64,000 bases of DNA, from positions 558,001-622,000 of the forward strand of contig NZ_CP075190.1 of NCBI RefSeq assembly GCF_020510585.1, given 5' to 3'. The position numbers and the translations under genes are program-made. Below are positions 37,032 to 46,665 of the stretch, in pieces. Numbering within the stretch: position 1 is the stretch's first letter; every line of letters begins with the position of its first letter. Origin of the DNA: Ferribacterium limneticum (lineage in GTDB: Bacteria; Pseudomonadota; Gammaproteobacteria; Burkholderiales; Rhodocyclaceae). The notes beneath the pieces were generated by a model that worked only from the letters and a program-made list of their open reading frames with translations, did not search any database and was not told where the DNA came from.

Positions 37032-40000
37032 ATGTCGCCCATGAATTCGCCGCGCTACGTCCACCTCCGTCTCCATTCCGAATACTCCGTCACCGATGGC
37101 ATCGTGCGCATCGGCGATGCCGTCAAGCGTGCGGCGGGCGACGGCATGCCGGCGATGGCGCTGACCGATCTGGGCAATCTTTTTGGCCTCGTCAAGTTCT
37201 ACACCGGGGCGCGCGGCAAGGGGGTCAAGCCGATTGCCGGGGCGGATGTCTGGATCGCCAATCCGGAGTCGCCGGACGATGCTTATCGCCTGCTGCTGCT
37301 GGCGCGCAACAACGCGGGTTACAAGCAATTGTGCCAGTTGCTGACCAAGGCTTATCTGGTCGAAGGCCGGCGTGACCGGGCTGAACTCAATCGCGACTGG
37401 TTTGGCGAGGTTGGCTGCGACGGGCTGATCGCCTTGTCCGGGGCGCATCTCGGTGATGTCGGCGAAGCGCTGTTGAACGGCAATTTCGATCTGGCCGGCG
37501 AGCGGGCCAAGGCCTGGGAAACGATCTTTCCCGGCGCGTTTTATCTGGAAGTGCAGCGTTACGGCCAGGCGCAGCAGGAGGCCATCGTCCAGCAGACGGC
37601 CGATTTGGCCGGCGAAACGGGTATTCCGCTGGTCGCGACGCATCCGATCCAGTTCCTCAACCGCGACGACTTCCGCGCCCACGAAGCCCGCGTCTGCATT
37701 GCCGAAGGCTACGTGCTGGGCGATACGCGGCGGCCGAAGCTGTACACGGAAGAGCAGTATTTCAAGACCCAGGCCGACATGGTCGAGCTCTTCGCCGATC
37801 TGCCGGAGGCGCTGGAAAACACGCTGGAAATCGCCCGGCGCTGCAACATCACGATGACGCTGGGCAAGAACTTCCTGCCCGATTTTCCGATCCCGCCGGG
37901 CATGACCATCGGCGAATATCTGGTCGATGAGGCGGAGAAAGGGCTGGAGGTTCGCCTCGCCGAGCTTTACCCAGACCCCGAAGTGCGCGCCCAGCGCCGG
38001 CCGGAATACGACGAGCGCCTCATCTTCGAGTGCAAGACCATCCTCCAGATGGGCTTCCCCGGTTACTTCCTGATCGTGGCCGACTTCATCAACTGGGCCA
38101 AGAACAATGGCGTGCCGGTCGGGCCGGGCCGGGGTTCCGGCGCCGGTTCGTTGGTCGCCTACAGCCTGCGCATTACCGACCTCGATCCGCTGGCCTACGC
38201 CCTGCTGTTCGAGCGCTTCCTGAATCCGGAACGGGTGTCGATGCCCGACTTCGATATCGACTTCTGCCAGGACAACCGCTGGCGCGTCATCGAGTACGTC
38301 CGTCAGCACTATGGCGCCGACGCGGTGAGCCAGATCGCCACCTTCGGTACGATGTCGTCGAAGGCGGTAATCCGCGACGTCGGGCGGGTGTTCGGGCTGC
38401 CGTATTCGATGTGCGACCGGATTTCCAAGCTCATTCCGATCGTCCAGAACAAGCCGGTGTCGCTGGCCGAGGCGCTGGAGCAGGAGCCGCAGCTCAAGGA
38501 AATGATGCAGGGCGACGGCGATGGCGAAACCGTCCGCGAACTGTTCGACCTGGCCAGCCGTCTTGAGGACTTGACGCGCAACGTCGGCATGCACGCCGGC
38601 GGCGTTTTGATCGCGCCGGGCAAGATTACCGATTTCTGCCCGATCTATCAGGCCACCGGCAGCGATGCTTCAACCGTCTCGCAGTTCGACAAGGACGACG
38701 TCGAGAAGGTCGGCCTCGTCAAGTTCGACTTCCTTGGCCTGCGAAATCTGACGATTATCGAGCTCGCCGTCGAGTACATCCGCCGGATGACCGGCGAGAA
38801 GCTCGATTTGATGAGCCTCGGGTTCACCGATCCGGCCGCCTACCAGATTCTCAAGGACGCTAACACGACGGCGATCTTCCAGGTTGAATCGGAGGGCATG
38901 AAGAAGCTGCTCAAGAAGCTGGCGCCCGACCGTTTTGAAGACATCATCGCTGTGCTCGCGCTCTATCGTCCCGGCCCGCTCGGTTCCGGGATGGTCGACG
39001 ACTTCATCCTGCGCAAAAAGGGCCAGCAGAAGATCGACTATTTCCACCCCGACCTGACTGCCTGCCTGTCGCCGACCTACGGCGTCATCGTGTATCAGGA
39101 ACAGGTCATGCAGATTTCGCAGATCATCGGCGGCTACACGCTCGGTGGCGCCGACATGCTGCGCCGGGCGATGGGCAAGAAGAAGGCCGAGGAAATGGCC
39201 CTGCATCGCGAGACCATCGCGGCCGGTGCCAAGCAGAAGGGCTACGACCCGGCACTCGCCGAGCAGTTGTTCGACCTGATGACCAAGTTCGCGGAATACG
39301 GCTTCAACAAGTCGCACACCGCCGCCTACGCCGTCGTCACCTACCACACCGCCTGGCTCAAGGCGCACCACTGCGCGGCCTTCATGGCGGCGACGATGTC
39401 GTCCGATCTCGATAACACCGACTCGGTGAAGATCTTTTACGAAGACACCATCGCCAACAAGATCAAGGTGCTCGGGCCGGACGTCAATGTCTCGAATTAC
39501 CGCTTCGAGCCAGTCGACCGCGGTACCATCCGCTACGGCCTGGGAGCAGTCAAAGGCACCGGTGAGCAGGCGGTGAACGTCATCCTCAAGGCGCGCGAGA
39601 CCGGCGGCCCGTTCAAGGATTTGTTCGATTTCTGCCAGCGCTGCGACAAGCGCATGGTCAATCGCCGCACCACCGAGGCGCTGATCAAGGCCGGCGCCTT
39701 TGACGCCATCGCGCCGCTGGTCGCGCCGGGCAAGGGCGCCGATCGCTGCAAGCTGCTGGCCACCGTCGGCATTGCCATGGACTTTGCCGAGCAGCTGGAA
39801 CGCAATGCCATGCAGACCAGCCTGTTCGACGTCGGTGACGTCGCTGACGAACATGCACCGGAATATGTGAACGTCCGTCCTTGGGACGAAAAGACGCAGT
39901 TGATGGAAGAAAAGACGGCGCTCGGCTTCTTCTTCTCCGGCCACCCGTACAACACCTGCAAGAAAGAGCTGTCGCGCTTCGTCCGCCGGCCGCTCAACCG

Positions 40001-40511
40001 GCTGGAACCATCGAAGGAACTGACGACACTGGCCGGCGTCGTGGTCGGCGTGCGCACCCAGATGACCCGGCGCGGCAAGATGCTGTTTGTGCAACTGGAC
40101 GACGGCACCGGGATGATCGAGGTCACGGTCTTCAACGAACTGTTCGAAGCCGAACGCACCAAGATCGTCACCGACGAAGTTCTGATTATCGAAGGCAAGG
40201 TGCGCTACGACGACTTTTCCGGTGGCAACAGCGTTACCGCCGACAAGCTTATGACGCTGGGCGAAGCCCGGGCCCGTTTCGCCCGGCATCTGCTGCTCAA
40301 AATGAACGCCAATTCCGATGCGCACAAGTTGAAGTCATTGCTGGCGCCATTTGCGCCGGGCCCGGCGGCGGTGCGCGTGCGCTACCGCAATGCCGACGCC
40401 GAGTGCGAGCTGCAACTCGGCAAAGACCTGCGGGTCAGGCTCGACGACGCCTTGCTTGAAGCCTTGTCAGGCTGGCTGCAGCCGGAAAACGTCGAAATAA
40501 TCTATTCGTGA
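37032..40511 (+). CDS. dnaE: DNA polymerase III alpha subunit DnaE
   Basis: The replicative polymerase catalytic subunit, 1159 residues, a normal length for DnaE1. Domains in order are PHP (VHLRLHSEYSVTDG at the N-terminus), palm with GPGRGSGAGSLVAY and the catalytic Asp region MPDFDIDF, thumb/fingers, the helix-hairpin-helix region with EYGFNKSHTAAYA, and a C-terminal OB fold (TLAGVVVGVRTQMTRRGKMLFVQL). The stop overlaps the GTG start of the cupin gene, so the two may be cotranscribed. Confidence 0.96.
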   Translation: MSPMNSPRYVHLRLHSEYSVTDGIVRIGDAVKRAAGDGMPAMALTDLGNLFGLVKFYTGARGKGVKPIAGADVWIANPESPDDAYRLLLLARNNAGYKQLCQLLTKAYLVEGRRDRAELNRDWFGEVGCDGLIALSGAHLGDVGEALLNGNFDLAGERAKAWETIFPGAFYLEVQRYGQAQQEAIVQQTADLAGETGIPLVATHPIQFLNRDDFRAHEARVCIAEGYVLGDTRRPKLYTEEQYFKTQADMVELFADLPEALENTLEIARRCNITMTLGKNFLPDFPIPPGMTIGEYLVDEAEKGLEVRLAELYPDPEVRAQRRPEYDERLIFECKTILQMGFPGYFLIVADFINWAKNNGVPVGPGRGSGAGSLVAYSLRITDLDPLAYALLFERFLNPERVSMPDFDIDFCQDNRWRVIEYVRQHYGADAVSQIATFGTMSSKAVIRDVGRVFGLPYSMCDRISKLIPIVQNKPVSLAEALEQEPQLKEMMQGDGDGETVRELFDLASRLEDLTRNVGMHAGGVLIAPGKITDFCPIYQATGSDASTVSQFDKDDVEKVGLVKFDFLGLRNLTIIELAVEYIRRMTGEKLDLMSLGFTDPAAYQILKDANTTAIFQVESEGMKKLLKKLAPDRFEDIIAVLALYRPGPLGSGMVDDFILRKKGQQKIDYFHPDLTACLSPTYGVIVYQEQVMQISQIIGGYTLGGADMLRRAMGKKKAEEMALHRETIAAGAKQKGYDPALAEQLFDLMTKFAEYGFNKSHTAAYAVVTYHTAWLKAHHCAAFMAATMSSDLDNTDSVKIFYEDTIANKIKVLGPDVNVSNYRFEPVDRGTIRYGLGAVKGTGEQAVNVILKARETGGPFKDLFDFCQRCDKRMVNRRTTEALIKAGAFDAIAPLVAPGKGADRCKLLATVGIAMDFAEQLERNAMQTSLFDVGDVADEHAPEYVNVRPWDEKTQLMEEKTALGFFFSGHPYNTCKKELSRFVRRPLNRLEPSKELTTLAGVVVGVRTQMTRRGKMLFVQLDDGTGMIEVTVFNELFEAERTKIVTDEVLIIEGKVRYDDFSGGNSVTADKLMTLGEARARFARHLLLKMNANSDAHKLKSLLAPFAPGPAAVRVRYRNADAECELQLGKDLRVRLDDALLEALSGWLQPENVEIIYS

Positions 40512-40978
40512 CGACGCTGATCGACCGGGCGCTGCTCGATAGCCTGACTGTCGAGGCGGAGCAGGCACCTCGACGGCGCAAAAATCGCAACTTTCATCCG
40601 GGGGATGCCTATCCAGCCCACCGTTTGCTGATTGCCATCGAGCCCGGATCGTATGTCGCTCCACACCGACACCTCGATCCCGACAAGGATGAGACGCTGC
40701 TTGTCGTCCGTGGGCGACTGGGAATTGTCATTTTTCGGGGCGAAAATGCCGTTGACCGTAGCATCGTGCTGCAGGCCGGCGGCGAGGCCATCGGTATCGA
40801 CATTCCGCATGGCGTTTTCCATACAGTTCTCGCGCTGGAACCGGGCACCGTCTTCTTCGAGGCCAAGGCTGGCCCCTACGTGCCTGTCGCCGAAACCGAA
40901 CGCGCCCCCTGGGCGCCCGCCGAGGGGTCACCTGCAGCCGTCGACTACCTGAAAGAGCTGCGAGAGCTGTTCATCTGA
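40508..40978 (+). CDS. WbuC-family cupin metalloprotein
   Basis: A 156-residue protein of the WbuC-type cupin family, small proteins often found near polysaccharide genes. NFHPGDAYPAHRLLIAIEPGSYVAPHRHLDPDKDET carries the His-rich metal site, and IDIPHGVFHTVLALEPGTVFFEAKAGPY is the second cupin motif. The C-terminus ends in YLKELRELFI. The GTG start overlaps the dnaE stop by 4 bp. The function of the family is not established. A short stretch (about 40725-40775) resembles the dispersed repeat but also fits the cupin reading. Confidence 0.85.
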   Translation: MTTLIDRALLDSLTVEAEQAPRRRKNRNFHPGDAYPAHRLLIAIEPGSYVAPHRHLDPDKDETLLVVRGRLGIVIFRGENAVDRSIVLQAGGEAIGIDIPHGVFHTVLALEPGTVFFEAKAGPYVPVAETERAPWAPAEGSPAAVDYLKELRELFI

Positions 40979-41120
40979 GTCGCCCAAATCCCGGGCGCGC
41001 CGTTCGTTAGCGGACTAGATGCATTGAAATATTTTGTCGGTGACAATGTCATTTATATTAAATATTGCACTGCAGTATATTTTTAGTGCCTATATAAAAT
41101 GCACAATAAAATTAAATAGT

Positions 41121-41138
41121 TGTCGCTAGATTGCGACA
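41121..41138. promoter_or_regulatory. Inverted repeat TGTCGC-N6-GCGACA
   Basis: A 6+6 bp perfect inverted repeat in the AT-rich 273-bp region before the third PEP-CTERM gene, about 30 bp upstream of a sigma-54-like promoter. It could bind an activator; this is inferred from position. Confidence 0.35.
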
Positions 41139-41165
41139 TGTTGCTATGCAAAAATATTATTGACA

Positions 41166-41182
41166 TTGGGATTTTCGTTGCT
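41166..41182 (+). promoter_or_regulatory. Candidate sigma-54 (RpoN) promoter
   Basis: TTGGG and TTGCT are spaced with GG (41168-41169) and GC (41180-41181) exactly 10 bases apart, as in the -24/-12 consensus. The implied start of transcription is near 41193 with a leader of about 60 bases. It fits known RpoN control of PEP-CTERM genes. Confidence 0.5.
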
Positions 41183-41251
41183 AGTATGACATTCCGTTTG
41201 CATTGTCGTTGCAAGCACGTCTTCTTTCACTAGTCCTTTGCAGGAGTACTA

Positions 41252-41944
41252 ATGTTCAATCAACTTAAACCGCTGGCCGCGTTAATCGCCACGGCCTTGA
41301 TCTCAACCAGCGCGCTGGCTGCAACGCAGACGCTGGACGCCGGCAACTACACCATTAGCTACGATGATGCTGCCTTAGGCATGTTCGGCATTCCAACGCT
41401 TACCGCTTCGGGTATTTCCTTTGCTCCGAGTGGTGACCACGCATTTAGTGTGGAAAGCTTTTCTGGCATGAAGCTGGCCAGTTCTACTGTGGCCTTCACT
41501 ATTACCGCTGATGCCGGGTATACCTTGAGCGCTTTCAATCTGAGCGAAAACGGTACTTACCTCAAGTTTGGTGATGGCTCCAAAGTGTCTCTGGGTGGCA
41601 GTTTGACGGTTCAGGATTTGGTAAATACGAGCTCCACCGTAACCAAGGCTGTTGCGCTGTCTTCCCCACTAAGCAATAGCACCACATTTGAAGATCTGGA
41701 AGCTTCATCATGGAATGCTTCGGCAGGCGCGCTGTTGTCTACCGGAAAAGCAACGGTGAGCATTACCGACAAGCTTGGTGCATGGGCGTTTGCAGAAAGC
41801 GATGGTTATGCCTCTATCGCCAAAAGCAACGTTATCCTTGATGTCAACGTGACGGCTGTTCCAGAACCTCAATCCTTTGCCATGCTGCTCGCCGGCTTGG
41901 GTGTGGTTGGCGCCATGGTTCGTCGCCGCCGGAATGGTGTCTGA
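41252..41944 (+). CDS. PEP-CTERM sorting-domain protein
   Basis: A 230-residue exported protein. The signal peptide is about 23 residues (LIATALISTSALA). The body is Ser/Thr/Gly/Ala-rich and probably beta-stranded (ITADAGYTLSAFNLSENGTYLKF) without a recognised domain. The C-terminal signal is VPEPQSFAMLLAGLGVVGAM followed by VRRRRNGV. It is more AT-rich than the neighbours. GCAGGAG precedes the start. It is monocistronic: a sigma-54-like promoter lies upstream and a strong hairpin terminator downstream. Confidence 0.87.
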   Translation: MFNQLKPLAALIATALISTSALAATQTLDAGNYTISYDDAALGMFGIPTLTASGISFAPSGDHAFSVESFSGMKLASSTVAFTITADAGYTLSAFNLSENGTYLKFGDGSKVSLGGSLTVQDLVNTSSTVTKAVALSSPLSNSTTFEDLEASSWNASAGALLSTGKATVSITDKLGAWAFAESDGYASIAKSNVILDVNVTAVPEPQSFAMLLAGLGVVGAMVRRRRNGV

Positions 41945-41988
41945 AAGATTGGTCTGATGACGCCATCCGGCTGGATGGCGTAGTTAGC

Positions 41989-42018
41989 AAAAAGCCTCTT
42001 GCGTGCAAGAGGCTTTTT
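41989..42018 (+). terminator. Intrinsic terminator, probably bidirectional
   Basis: AAAAAGCCTCTTG and CAAGAGGCTTTTTT pair around a short loop, with T-runs on both strands. It serves the PEP-CTERM gene and may also serve the convergent chemoreceptor gene, whose stop is 64 bp away. Confidence 0.88.
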
Positions 42019-42081
42019 TGTGTATCCGTCGGGCAACCGTCGGCGGCTGCCCTTGTTTTTGCTTGGCCTTGGCGTCGGATT

Positions 42082-43599
42082 CTATTTGACCAGATCGGTC
42101 TTGAAGCCGATGCGCACGGCGCCCCAGTGGCGGCCACCGATCAGGATGGGCATCGAGAGGTCGGCCAGGATTTCGCCGGTGTCGCGGACGTAGGTCTGGA
42201 ACAGCGAGGACTTCTGGTTCTTGGCCAGCTTGAGGCCGACCGGGTCGTTGAACATCCGCTTGTGCCGGCATTTGACCAGGTCTACGGCCGGGTCGCCGCT
42301 CGGCTGGTTGGAAAAGACGCCATTGTGGGCTGGTGCGTAGCCGTTGGTATCGACCGAGAGCGAATAGGTCAGGCCGGGCACGTCGCGTAACAGGTCATCG
42401 TACATGCGGGTCAGTTCCCCGTCGCACTGGCTGTCGTAGGCCGTCGTGTAGCGCTTCGGGTTGGAGCCGGGGATTTCCTTGTAAGCCTGATCGAAGACAT
42501 TGACGCCGCGGTCGGCCAACTTCTGCAGCACGGCGGTGACGTTGTCGCGGAAGCCGGCGCACTTGTCGTGCAGAGTGTCGAACATGCTGTTGCCGGTACG
42601 GAAATCGGCCAGCGTGCATTGCAGGTCTTCGGTTGATTCGCGCAGGGTTTTGGCGCTGTCCAGGCATTGCTTCATGCGCCCGGAAATGTCGCGCGAATGG
42701 TCGCGGATGCCTTCGACTTCGTGGTGGATCGTCTGATTGCTCTCGCGCAGGTTGTAGATTGCCGCCGAGATGGACGACAACTGCTCGGTGGTCTGCTTGA
42801 AGTCGGCGACCATGGTCGTCAGGTCTGCCGCCGAGGTTTCGATGTAGCCGTTGGCCCGCGTCACTTCGCCGACGATGGTCTGCGTCTTGGCTGAGGTGTC
42901 AGACACCAGGTTGATCATCGACTGGGTGTTCTGGCCGATGACCTGGGTTGCCGTCTTGACCTTTTCCGCCAGTTTTCGCACTTCGTCGGCGACTACGGCA
43001 AAACCGCGGCCAGCTTCGCCAGCCCGGGCGGCCTCGATGGCGGCATTGAGGGCCAGCAGGTTGGTTTGGTCCGAAATGTCGTTGATCAGCGAGACGATCT
43101 GGTCGATCTTCATCGAATTGGTATGCAGTTCGGCGACCGTTGCCGAGAAGTGATCGATGTGTGCGTTGGTCGACCGCATGGTCGACGCCACGGTTTCCAT
43201 CTGCTCCAGCGAGCGCTGAGCGAGGTCGAGGTTGTTCTTGGTCGATGCCTGGATCGCGTCCGAATTCCTCGCCACTTCGCTGACTGCCTGATTGACCAGG
43301 TTGCTCGACTCGAAGACATTAGCGGCCAGAGCTTCCTGGCGGCGCACCGCATCATCGGTCTGTTGCACCTGGCTGTTCATTCGGGCGGCATCGGCGGCAA
43401 TGCTGACGCTGCGCTCGCGGGCATGCGAAATGAGGCCGCGGACGCGGCTGAAAAAACGGTTGATGTTGCCGGAAATACGCCCGGCAGCATCACTGCCGGA
43501 ATGCCCTACCGAGTACGAAAGGTCAGCGCTACCGTCAGCGATCGCCGCGATGTCGCGGTCAATCTTCTCGAGAGCGCGGCTGTTGCCAAAAAATCCCAT
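42082..43599 (-). CDS. Cytoplasmic methyl-accepting chemotaxis protein
   Basis: A 505-residue chemoreceptor without membrane segments. The signalling hairpin is typical ([45 protein letters not shown], residues about 165-210), preceded by a HAMP-like/coiled N-terminus. The C-terminal part (about 340-505) is not the usual end of a receptor; it looks like a sensor domain ([14 protein letters not shown], then [35 protein letters not shown]) with three or more Cys/His. AGGAGACACATC precedes the start. It is followed on the same strand, upstream, by an HTH-receiver gene, a likely partner. Confidence 0.88.
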   Translation of the reverse strand: MGFFGNSRALEKIDRDIAAIADGSADLSYSVGHSGSDAAGRISGNINRFFSRVRGLISHARERSVSIAADAARMNSQVQQTDDAVRRQEALAANVFESSNLVNQAVSEVARNSDAIQASTKNNLDLAQRSLEQMETVASTMRSTNAHIDHFSATVAELHTNSMKIDQIVSLINDISDQTNLLALNAAIEAARAGEAGRGFAVVADEVRKLAEKVKTATQVIGQNTQSMINLVSDTSAKTQTIVGEVTRANGYIETSAADLTTMVADFKQTTEQLSSISAAIYNLRESNQTIHHEVEGIRDHSRDISGRMKQCLDSAKTLRESTEDLQCTLADFRTGNSMFDTLHDKCAGFRDNVTAVLQKLADRGVNVFDQAYKEIPGSNPKRYTTAYDSQCDGELTRMYDDLLRDVPGLTYSLSVDTNGYAPAHNGVFSNQPSGDPAVDLVKCRHKRMFNDPVGLKLAKNQKSSLFQTYVRDTGEILADLSMPILIGGRHWGAVRIGFKTDLVK

Positions 43600-43692
43600 G
43601 ATGTGTCTCCTGAATCTTTTTTAGTGGACGGGATTGCGGTGCAATGGTGATCGTCTTCCCGATTTTTTTCGGGCGGCGTCATTATTTATTTT

Positions 43693-44280
43693 TTAGGTGC
43701 TGCGCTGGCGTGAAGCGAGGCGGCCGAGGATGAATCCCTTGATTTCATGGAAGGGTATCGGCTTGCCGAAAATGGTGATGTCGGACGGCAGGCCGCGCTC
43801 GAGAATCTCGTCGCGGTCGATGGCGCTGACGACGATGATGTCCATGCGGGCCAGATCGTTATTGGCACGCAGGCGGCGGATCATTTCGAACCCATCCATG
43901 CCCGGCATCATGAGGTCGGCGATCAGGATATCGGGAACGCGTTGGCCGACTTGCAGCAGGCCGTCGAAGCCGTTGGCGACGATGCGCAGCTTGATCGGCA
44001 GATTCCAGCTATCGACGGTCATCTGGTAGAGCATTTGCAGGGTCAGGTCGTCCTCGGCGACGAGGACCTCGATCTGGCCGTTGTATTCCTGAGCGCTCGG
44101 CGTCAGGTTGCGCCGACGGGCGAGCAGGGCGTCAACTGAGGCAACCGGAATGCGGCGATGGCCGCCGGCGGTCTTCCACGCTTCGAGTGCACCGCTCTCA
44201 ACCATGTTCTGAACGGTGCCCAAGGAAACACCCAGACGGAGGGCTGCTTGCCGGGTGCTGAGATATTCGGAATCGGCCAT
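43693..44280 (-). CDS. Excisionase-type HTH fused to a receiver domain
   Basis: A 195-residue protein with an unusual order: an N-terminal excisionase/MerR-like helix-turn-helix (YLSTRQAALRLGVSLGTVQNMVESGALEAWKTAGGHRRIP, about 6-45), then a receiver (about 70-190) with EDD, phospho-acceptor D122 (IADLMMPGMDG) and the KPIPF lysine. Ordinary response regulators have the receiver first. It precedes the soluble chemoreceptor on the same strand with a 93-bp gap. It might link taxis signals to transcription, but that is inference. Confidence 0.85.
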   Translation of the reverse strand: MADSEYLSTRQAALRLGVSLGTVQNMVESGALEAWKTAGGHRRIPVASVDALLARRRNLTPSAQEYNGQIEVLVAEDDLTLQMLYQMTVDSWNLPIKLRIVANGFDGLLQVGQRVPDILIADLMMPGMDGFEMIRRLRANNDLARMDIIVVSAIDRDEILERGLPSDITIFGKPIPFHEIKGFILGRLASRQRST

Positions 44281-44346
44281 GATTTTGTCTTTGCTGAAAT
44301 TACAAATTCGCCAAATTTTATCCTGTAATCGCGCGAAACTACAATA

Positions 44347-44383
44347 AAAAAAACCCGAGGCGTGTTAGCCCTCGGGTTTTTGC
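44347..44383 (-). terminator. Intrinsic terminator after the peroxiredoxin gene
   Basis: AAACCCGAGG and CCTCGGGTTT pair perfectly around an 8-base loop, with A/T-runs on both sides. It lies 34 bp beyond the peroxiredoxin stop in the minus direction and upstream of the HTH-receiver gene. Confidence 0.88.
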
Positions 44384-44416
44384 CACGGATGCCCAGCCAG
44401 TGGGCAAATGCGGGGA

Positions 44417-45016
44417 TTACAGTTTCTTGGCGTTCTTGGCCAGGTAGGCGGCAACACCTTCGGTTGACGCAGTCATGCCGGGCTTGCCCTTGTTCCAGCC
44501 AGCCGGGCAGACTTCGCCGTGCTCCTCGAAAAATTGCAGGGCATCGACCATGCGCAGCATTTCGTCGATGTTGCGGCCGAGCGGCAGCATGTTGACGACC
44601 TGGTGCATGACGACACCGGTCTTGTCGATCAGGAAGGAGCCGCGCAGGGCAACGCCGGCAGCTTCAAGCTCAACGTCGTAGGCGCGGCAGATGTCGTGCT
44701 TGACGTCGGCGACCAGCGGGTAGCCGACCTGGCCGATGCCGCCGTCCTTGATGGCGGTGTTCTTCCAGGCCAGGTGGGTGAACTGGGAGTCGATGGAAAC
44801 GCCGATGACTTCGACGCCGCGCTGCTTGAACTCTTCCAGCCGGTGATCGAAGGCGATCAGCTCGGACGGGCACACAAACGTGAAATCGAGCGGGTAGAAG
44901 AACAGGACAACGGGCTTGCCCTTGAAGGAGGACAGCTTCAGTTCCTTGATTTCATTGTTGCCAAATACGGCGGTGGCGGTGAAATCCGGGGCTTGCTTGC
45001 CAACGAGAACGGCCAT
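44417..45016 (-). CDS. Typical 2-Cys peroxiredoxin (AhpC/Prx1 type)
   Basis: A 199-residue enzyme that reduces hydrogen peroxide and alkyl hydroperoxides. The peroxidatic Cys is in [12 protein letters not shown] (about residue 50) and the resolving Cys in [12 protein letters not shown] (about 170), with the C-terminal helix complete. It resembles the Prx1/TSA group rather than enteric AhpC, and no AhpF gene is adjacent, so the reductant is probably thioredoxin. AAGGAG precedes the start. No OxyR site was recognised in the 202-bp divergent gap. Confidence 0.92.
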   Translation of the reverse strand: MAVLVGKQAPDFTATAVFGNNEIKELKLSSFKGKPVVLFFYPLDFTFVCPSELIAFDHRLEEFKQRGVEVIGVSIDSQFTHLAWKNTAIKDGGIGQVGYPLVADVKHDICRAYDVELEAAGVALRGSFLIDKTGVVMHQVVNMLPLGRNIDEMLRMVDALQFFEEHGEVCPAGWNKGKPGMTASTEGVAAYLAKNAKKL

Positions 45017-45218
45017 GGGGGAACTCCTTGTAGTGATGGGTTTGTGGGTTGGGGGGAAACAGGCAATTTAACCAAGCGGGCATGACGTGTCAAACGGGTA
45101 TTTTCGCGCCGACAGCCCAAGCGGGATGCGGCATGGCTTGTCCGGAAAGCGCGGGTCGCTGGCATAATTACAGCATGAAAATAATGATAGCCGAGCAGAC
45201 TGGCGGAGGGGCCGGGAG

Positions 45219-46664
45219 ATGCTGAAGGTGCTGGTTTTTCTGCCGGTGGCGGGGGCGGTCCTGCTGGCCGTTTTGCCGGTGCGTCGCGCTTTGCCGCTGT
45301 GGCAGGTGGCGATGGCTTTTGCGCTGGGGGCGCTGGGTTATTCGCTGTGGCTGGCCGGGCAGTTTGATGCGGCCGGGCCGGCGCTGCAGATGTTCGAGAG
45401 CCGGGCGTGGAATCGCCGGCTTGGTTCCTATTTTGCGCTTGGCGTCGATGGCATTTCCCTGGCCATGGTGCTGCTCACGGCGCTGCTCTCGCTGATCGCC
45501 GTGCTCATGTCGCGGCGTATGGAAGCGGGGGCGCGACTTTATTTCGTGCTGGTGCTGCTGCTTGAGTCGGCGATGTTCGGTGTCTTTACGGCGCGCGACT
45601 GGTCGCTGTTCTACGTCTTCTGGGAAGCGACGCTGCTCCCTCTGTTCTTCCTGATCGACCGGCTGGGCGGGCCGAACCGGCAGCGTGCGGCACTCAACTT
45701 CTTTCTGTACACGCTGGGCGGTTCGGTGTTCATGCTCGTCGCCCTGCTCTTTCTATATGACGCGGCGCCCGGCCACAGTTTTGCCATGGCCGACATGGCC
45801 GAGGGAGGGCGTGGCCTGCCGCTCAATACGCAATTGCTGATCTTTGCCGGCTTCTTCATCGGCTTCGGCGTCAAGATGCCGGTTTTTCCGCTGCACGGCT
45901 GGCTCCCGCTGGCCCACGTCGAGGCGCCCAGCCCTGTTTCCATCCTGCTCTCCGGCGTACTGCTCAAGATGGGCGCCTACGGGCTGATTCGCGCTGCCGA
46001 AACACTGCCTGCTGCGCTGCTGGCGACGCAGGACTGGCTGGCCATCATCGCTTTCATCAGCCTCCTTTACGGCGGCATCCTGGCCTGGCGGCAGCAGGAT
46101 CTCAAAGCCATGGTCGCCTATTCGTCGATCTCGCACATGGGCGTCGTGCTGCTCGGCATCGCCACGCTCAACGTCACCGGCCTGACCGGCGCCGTCATGC
46201 AGATGGTGGCGCACGGGCTAACCGCCGGCCTGCTCTTTCTAATCGTCGGCCTGCTATATCAGCGCACGCACAGCCGCGACCTGGCCGATTACGGCTCACT
46301 GCTCGGCAAGGCGCCGCGCTTCGCCTTCTTCACGGCCTTCGGGCTGCTTGCCGCGATCGGCCTGCCGGGCAGCGCCGGCTTCATCGCCGAGTTGCACGCG
46401 CTGGTCGGCGGCTATCAGCGCTGGGGCGGCTGGGTGCTGATCCTCTGTCTCGCCATGCTCATCGGCGCGGCGTACAGCCTGCGTGTCATCGGTCGCCTGT
46501 GCCTGAAAGGCAAGCCCATGGACCTGCCCGACATGACGCGAACCGAAGCCGTGGCGGCCGGGATTCTGGCGGTGTGCATCCTCGGCCTCGGCATCTGGCC
46601 GGCGCCTTTGCTCGACCTGATCGCCGGCAGTGTCGGTCAGGTTGCCCGCCTGTTCGGGACATGA
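45219..46664 (+). CDS. NuoM-like proton-antiporter subunit, first gene of the dab-type operon
   Basis: A 481-residue membrane protein of the complex I ND4/NuoM (Proton_antipo_M) family with about 14 helices. The key proton-channel residues are E136 (FYVFWEATLLPLFFL) and K219 (FGVKMPVFPLHGWLPLAHVEAPSPVSILLSG). No other complex I gene (NADH, flavin or iron-sulphur subunits) is present, so it belongs with dabA just downstream, with a one-base gap between stop and start. GGAGGGGCCGGGAG precedes the start. It probably supplies proton-motive force to carbon uptake, by analogy with DabB. Confidence 0.85.
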   Translation: MLKVLVFLPVAGAVLLAVLPVRRALPLWQVAMAFALGALGYSLWLAGQFDAAGPALQMFESRAWNRRLGSYFALGVDGISLAMVLLTALLSLIAVLMSRRMEAGARLYFVLVLLLESAMFGVFTARDWSLFYVFWEATLLPLFFLIDRLGGPNRQRAALNFFLYTLGGSVFMLVALLFLYDAAPGHSFAMADMAEGGRGLPLNTQLLIFAGFFIGFGVKMPVFPLHGWLPLAHVEAPSPVSILLSGVLLKMGAYGLIRAAETLPAALLATQDWLAIIAFISLLYGGILAWRQQDLKAMVAYSSISHMGVVLLGIATLNVTGLTGAVMQMVAHGLTAGLLFLIVGLLYQRTHSRDLADYGSLLGKAPRFAFFTAFGLLAAIGLPGSAGFIAELHALVGGYQRWGGWVLILCLAMLIGAAYSLRVIGRLCLKGKPMDLPDMTRTEAVAAGILAVCILGLGIWPAPLLDLIAGSVGQVARLFGT

Positions 46665-46665
46665 G

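Noticed and set aside
40725..40775. Possible repeat copy in the cupin gene (CCGTTGACCGTAGCA)
   Set aside because: Only the second block matches and the protein reads as normal WbuC-type sequence through it.
45175..45225. A 16-codon frame starting ATGAAAATAATG and overlapping the start of the dab-type operon
   Set aside because: It has no ribosome-binding site of note and no attenuator-like codons or hairpins; a leader peptide cannot be supported.
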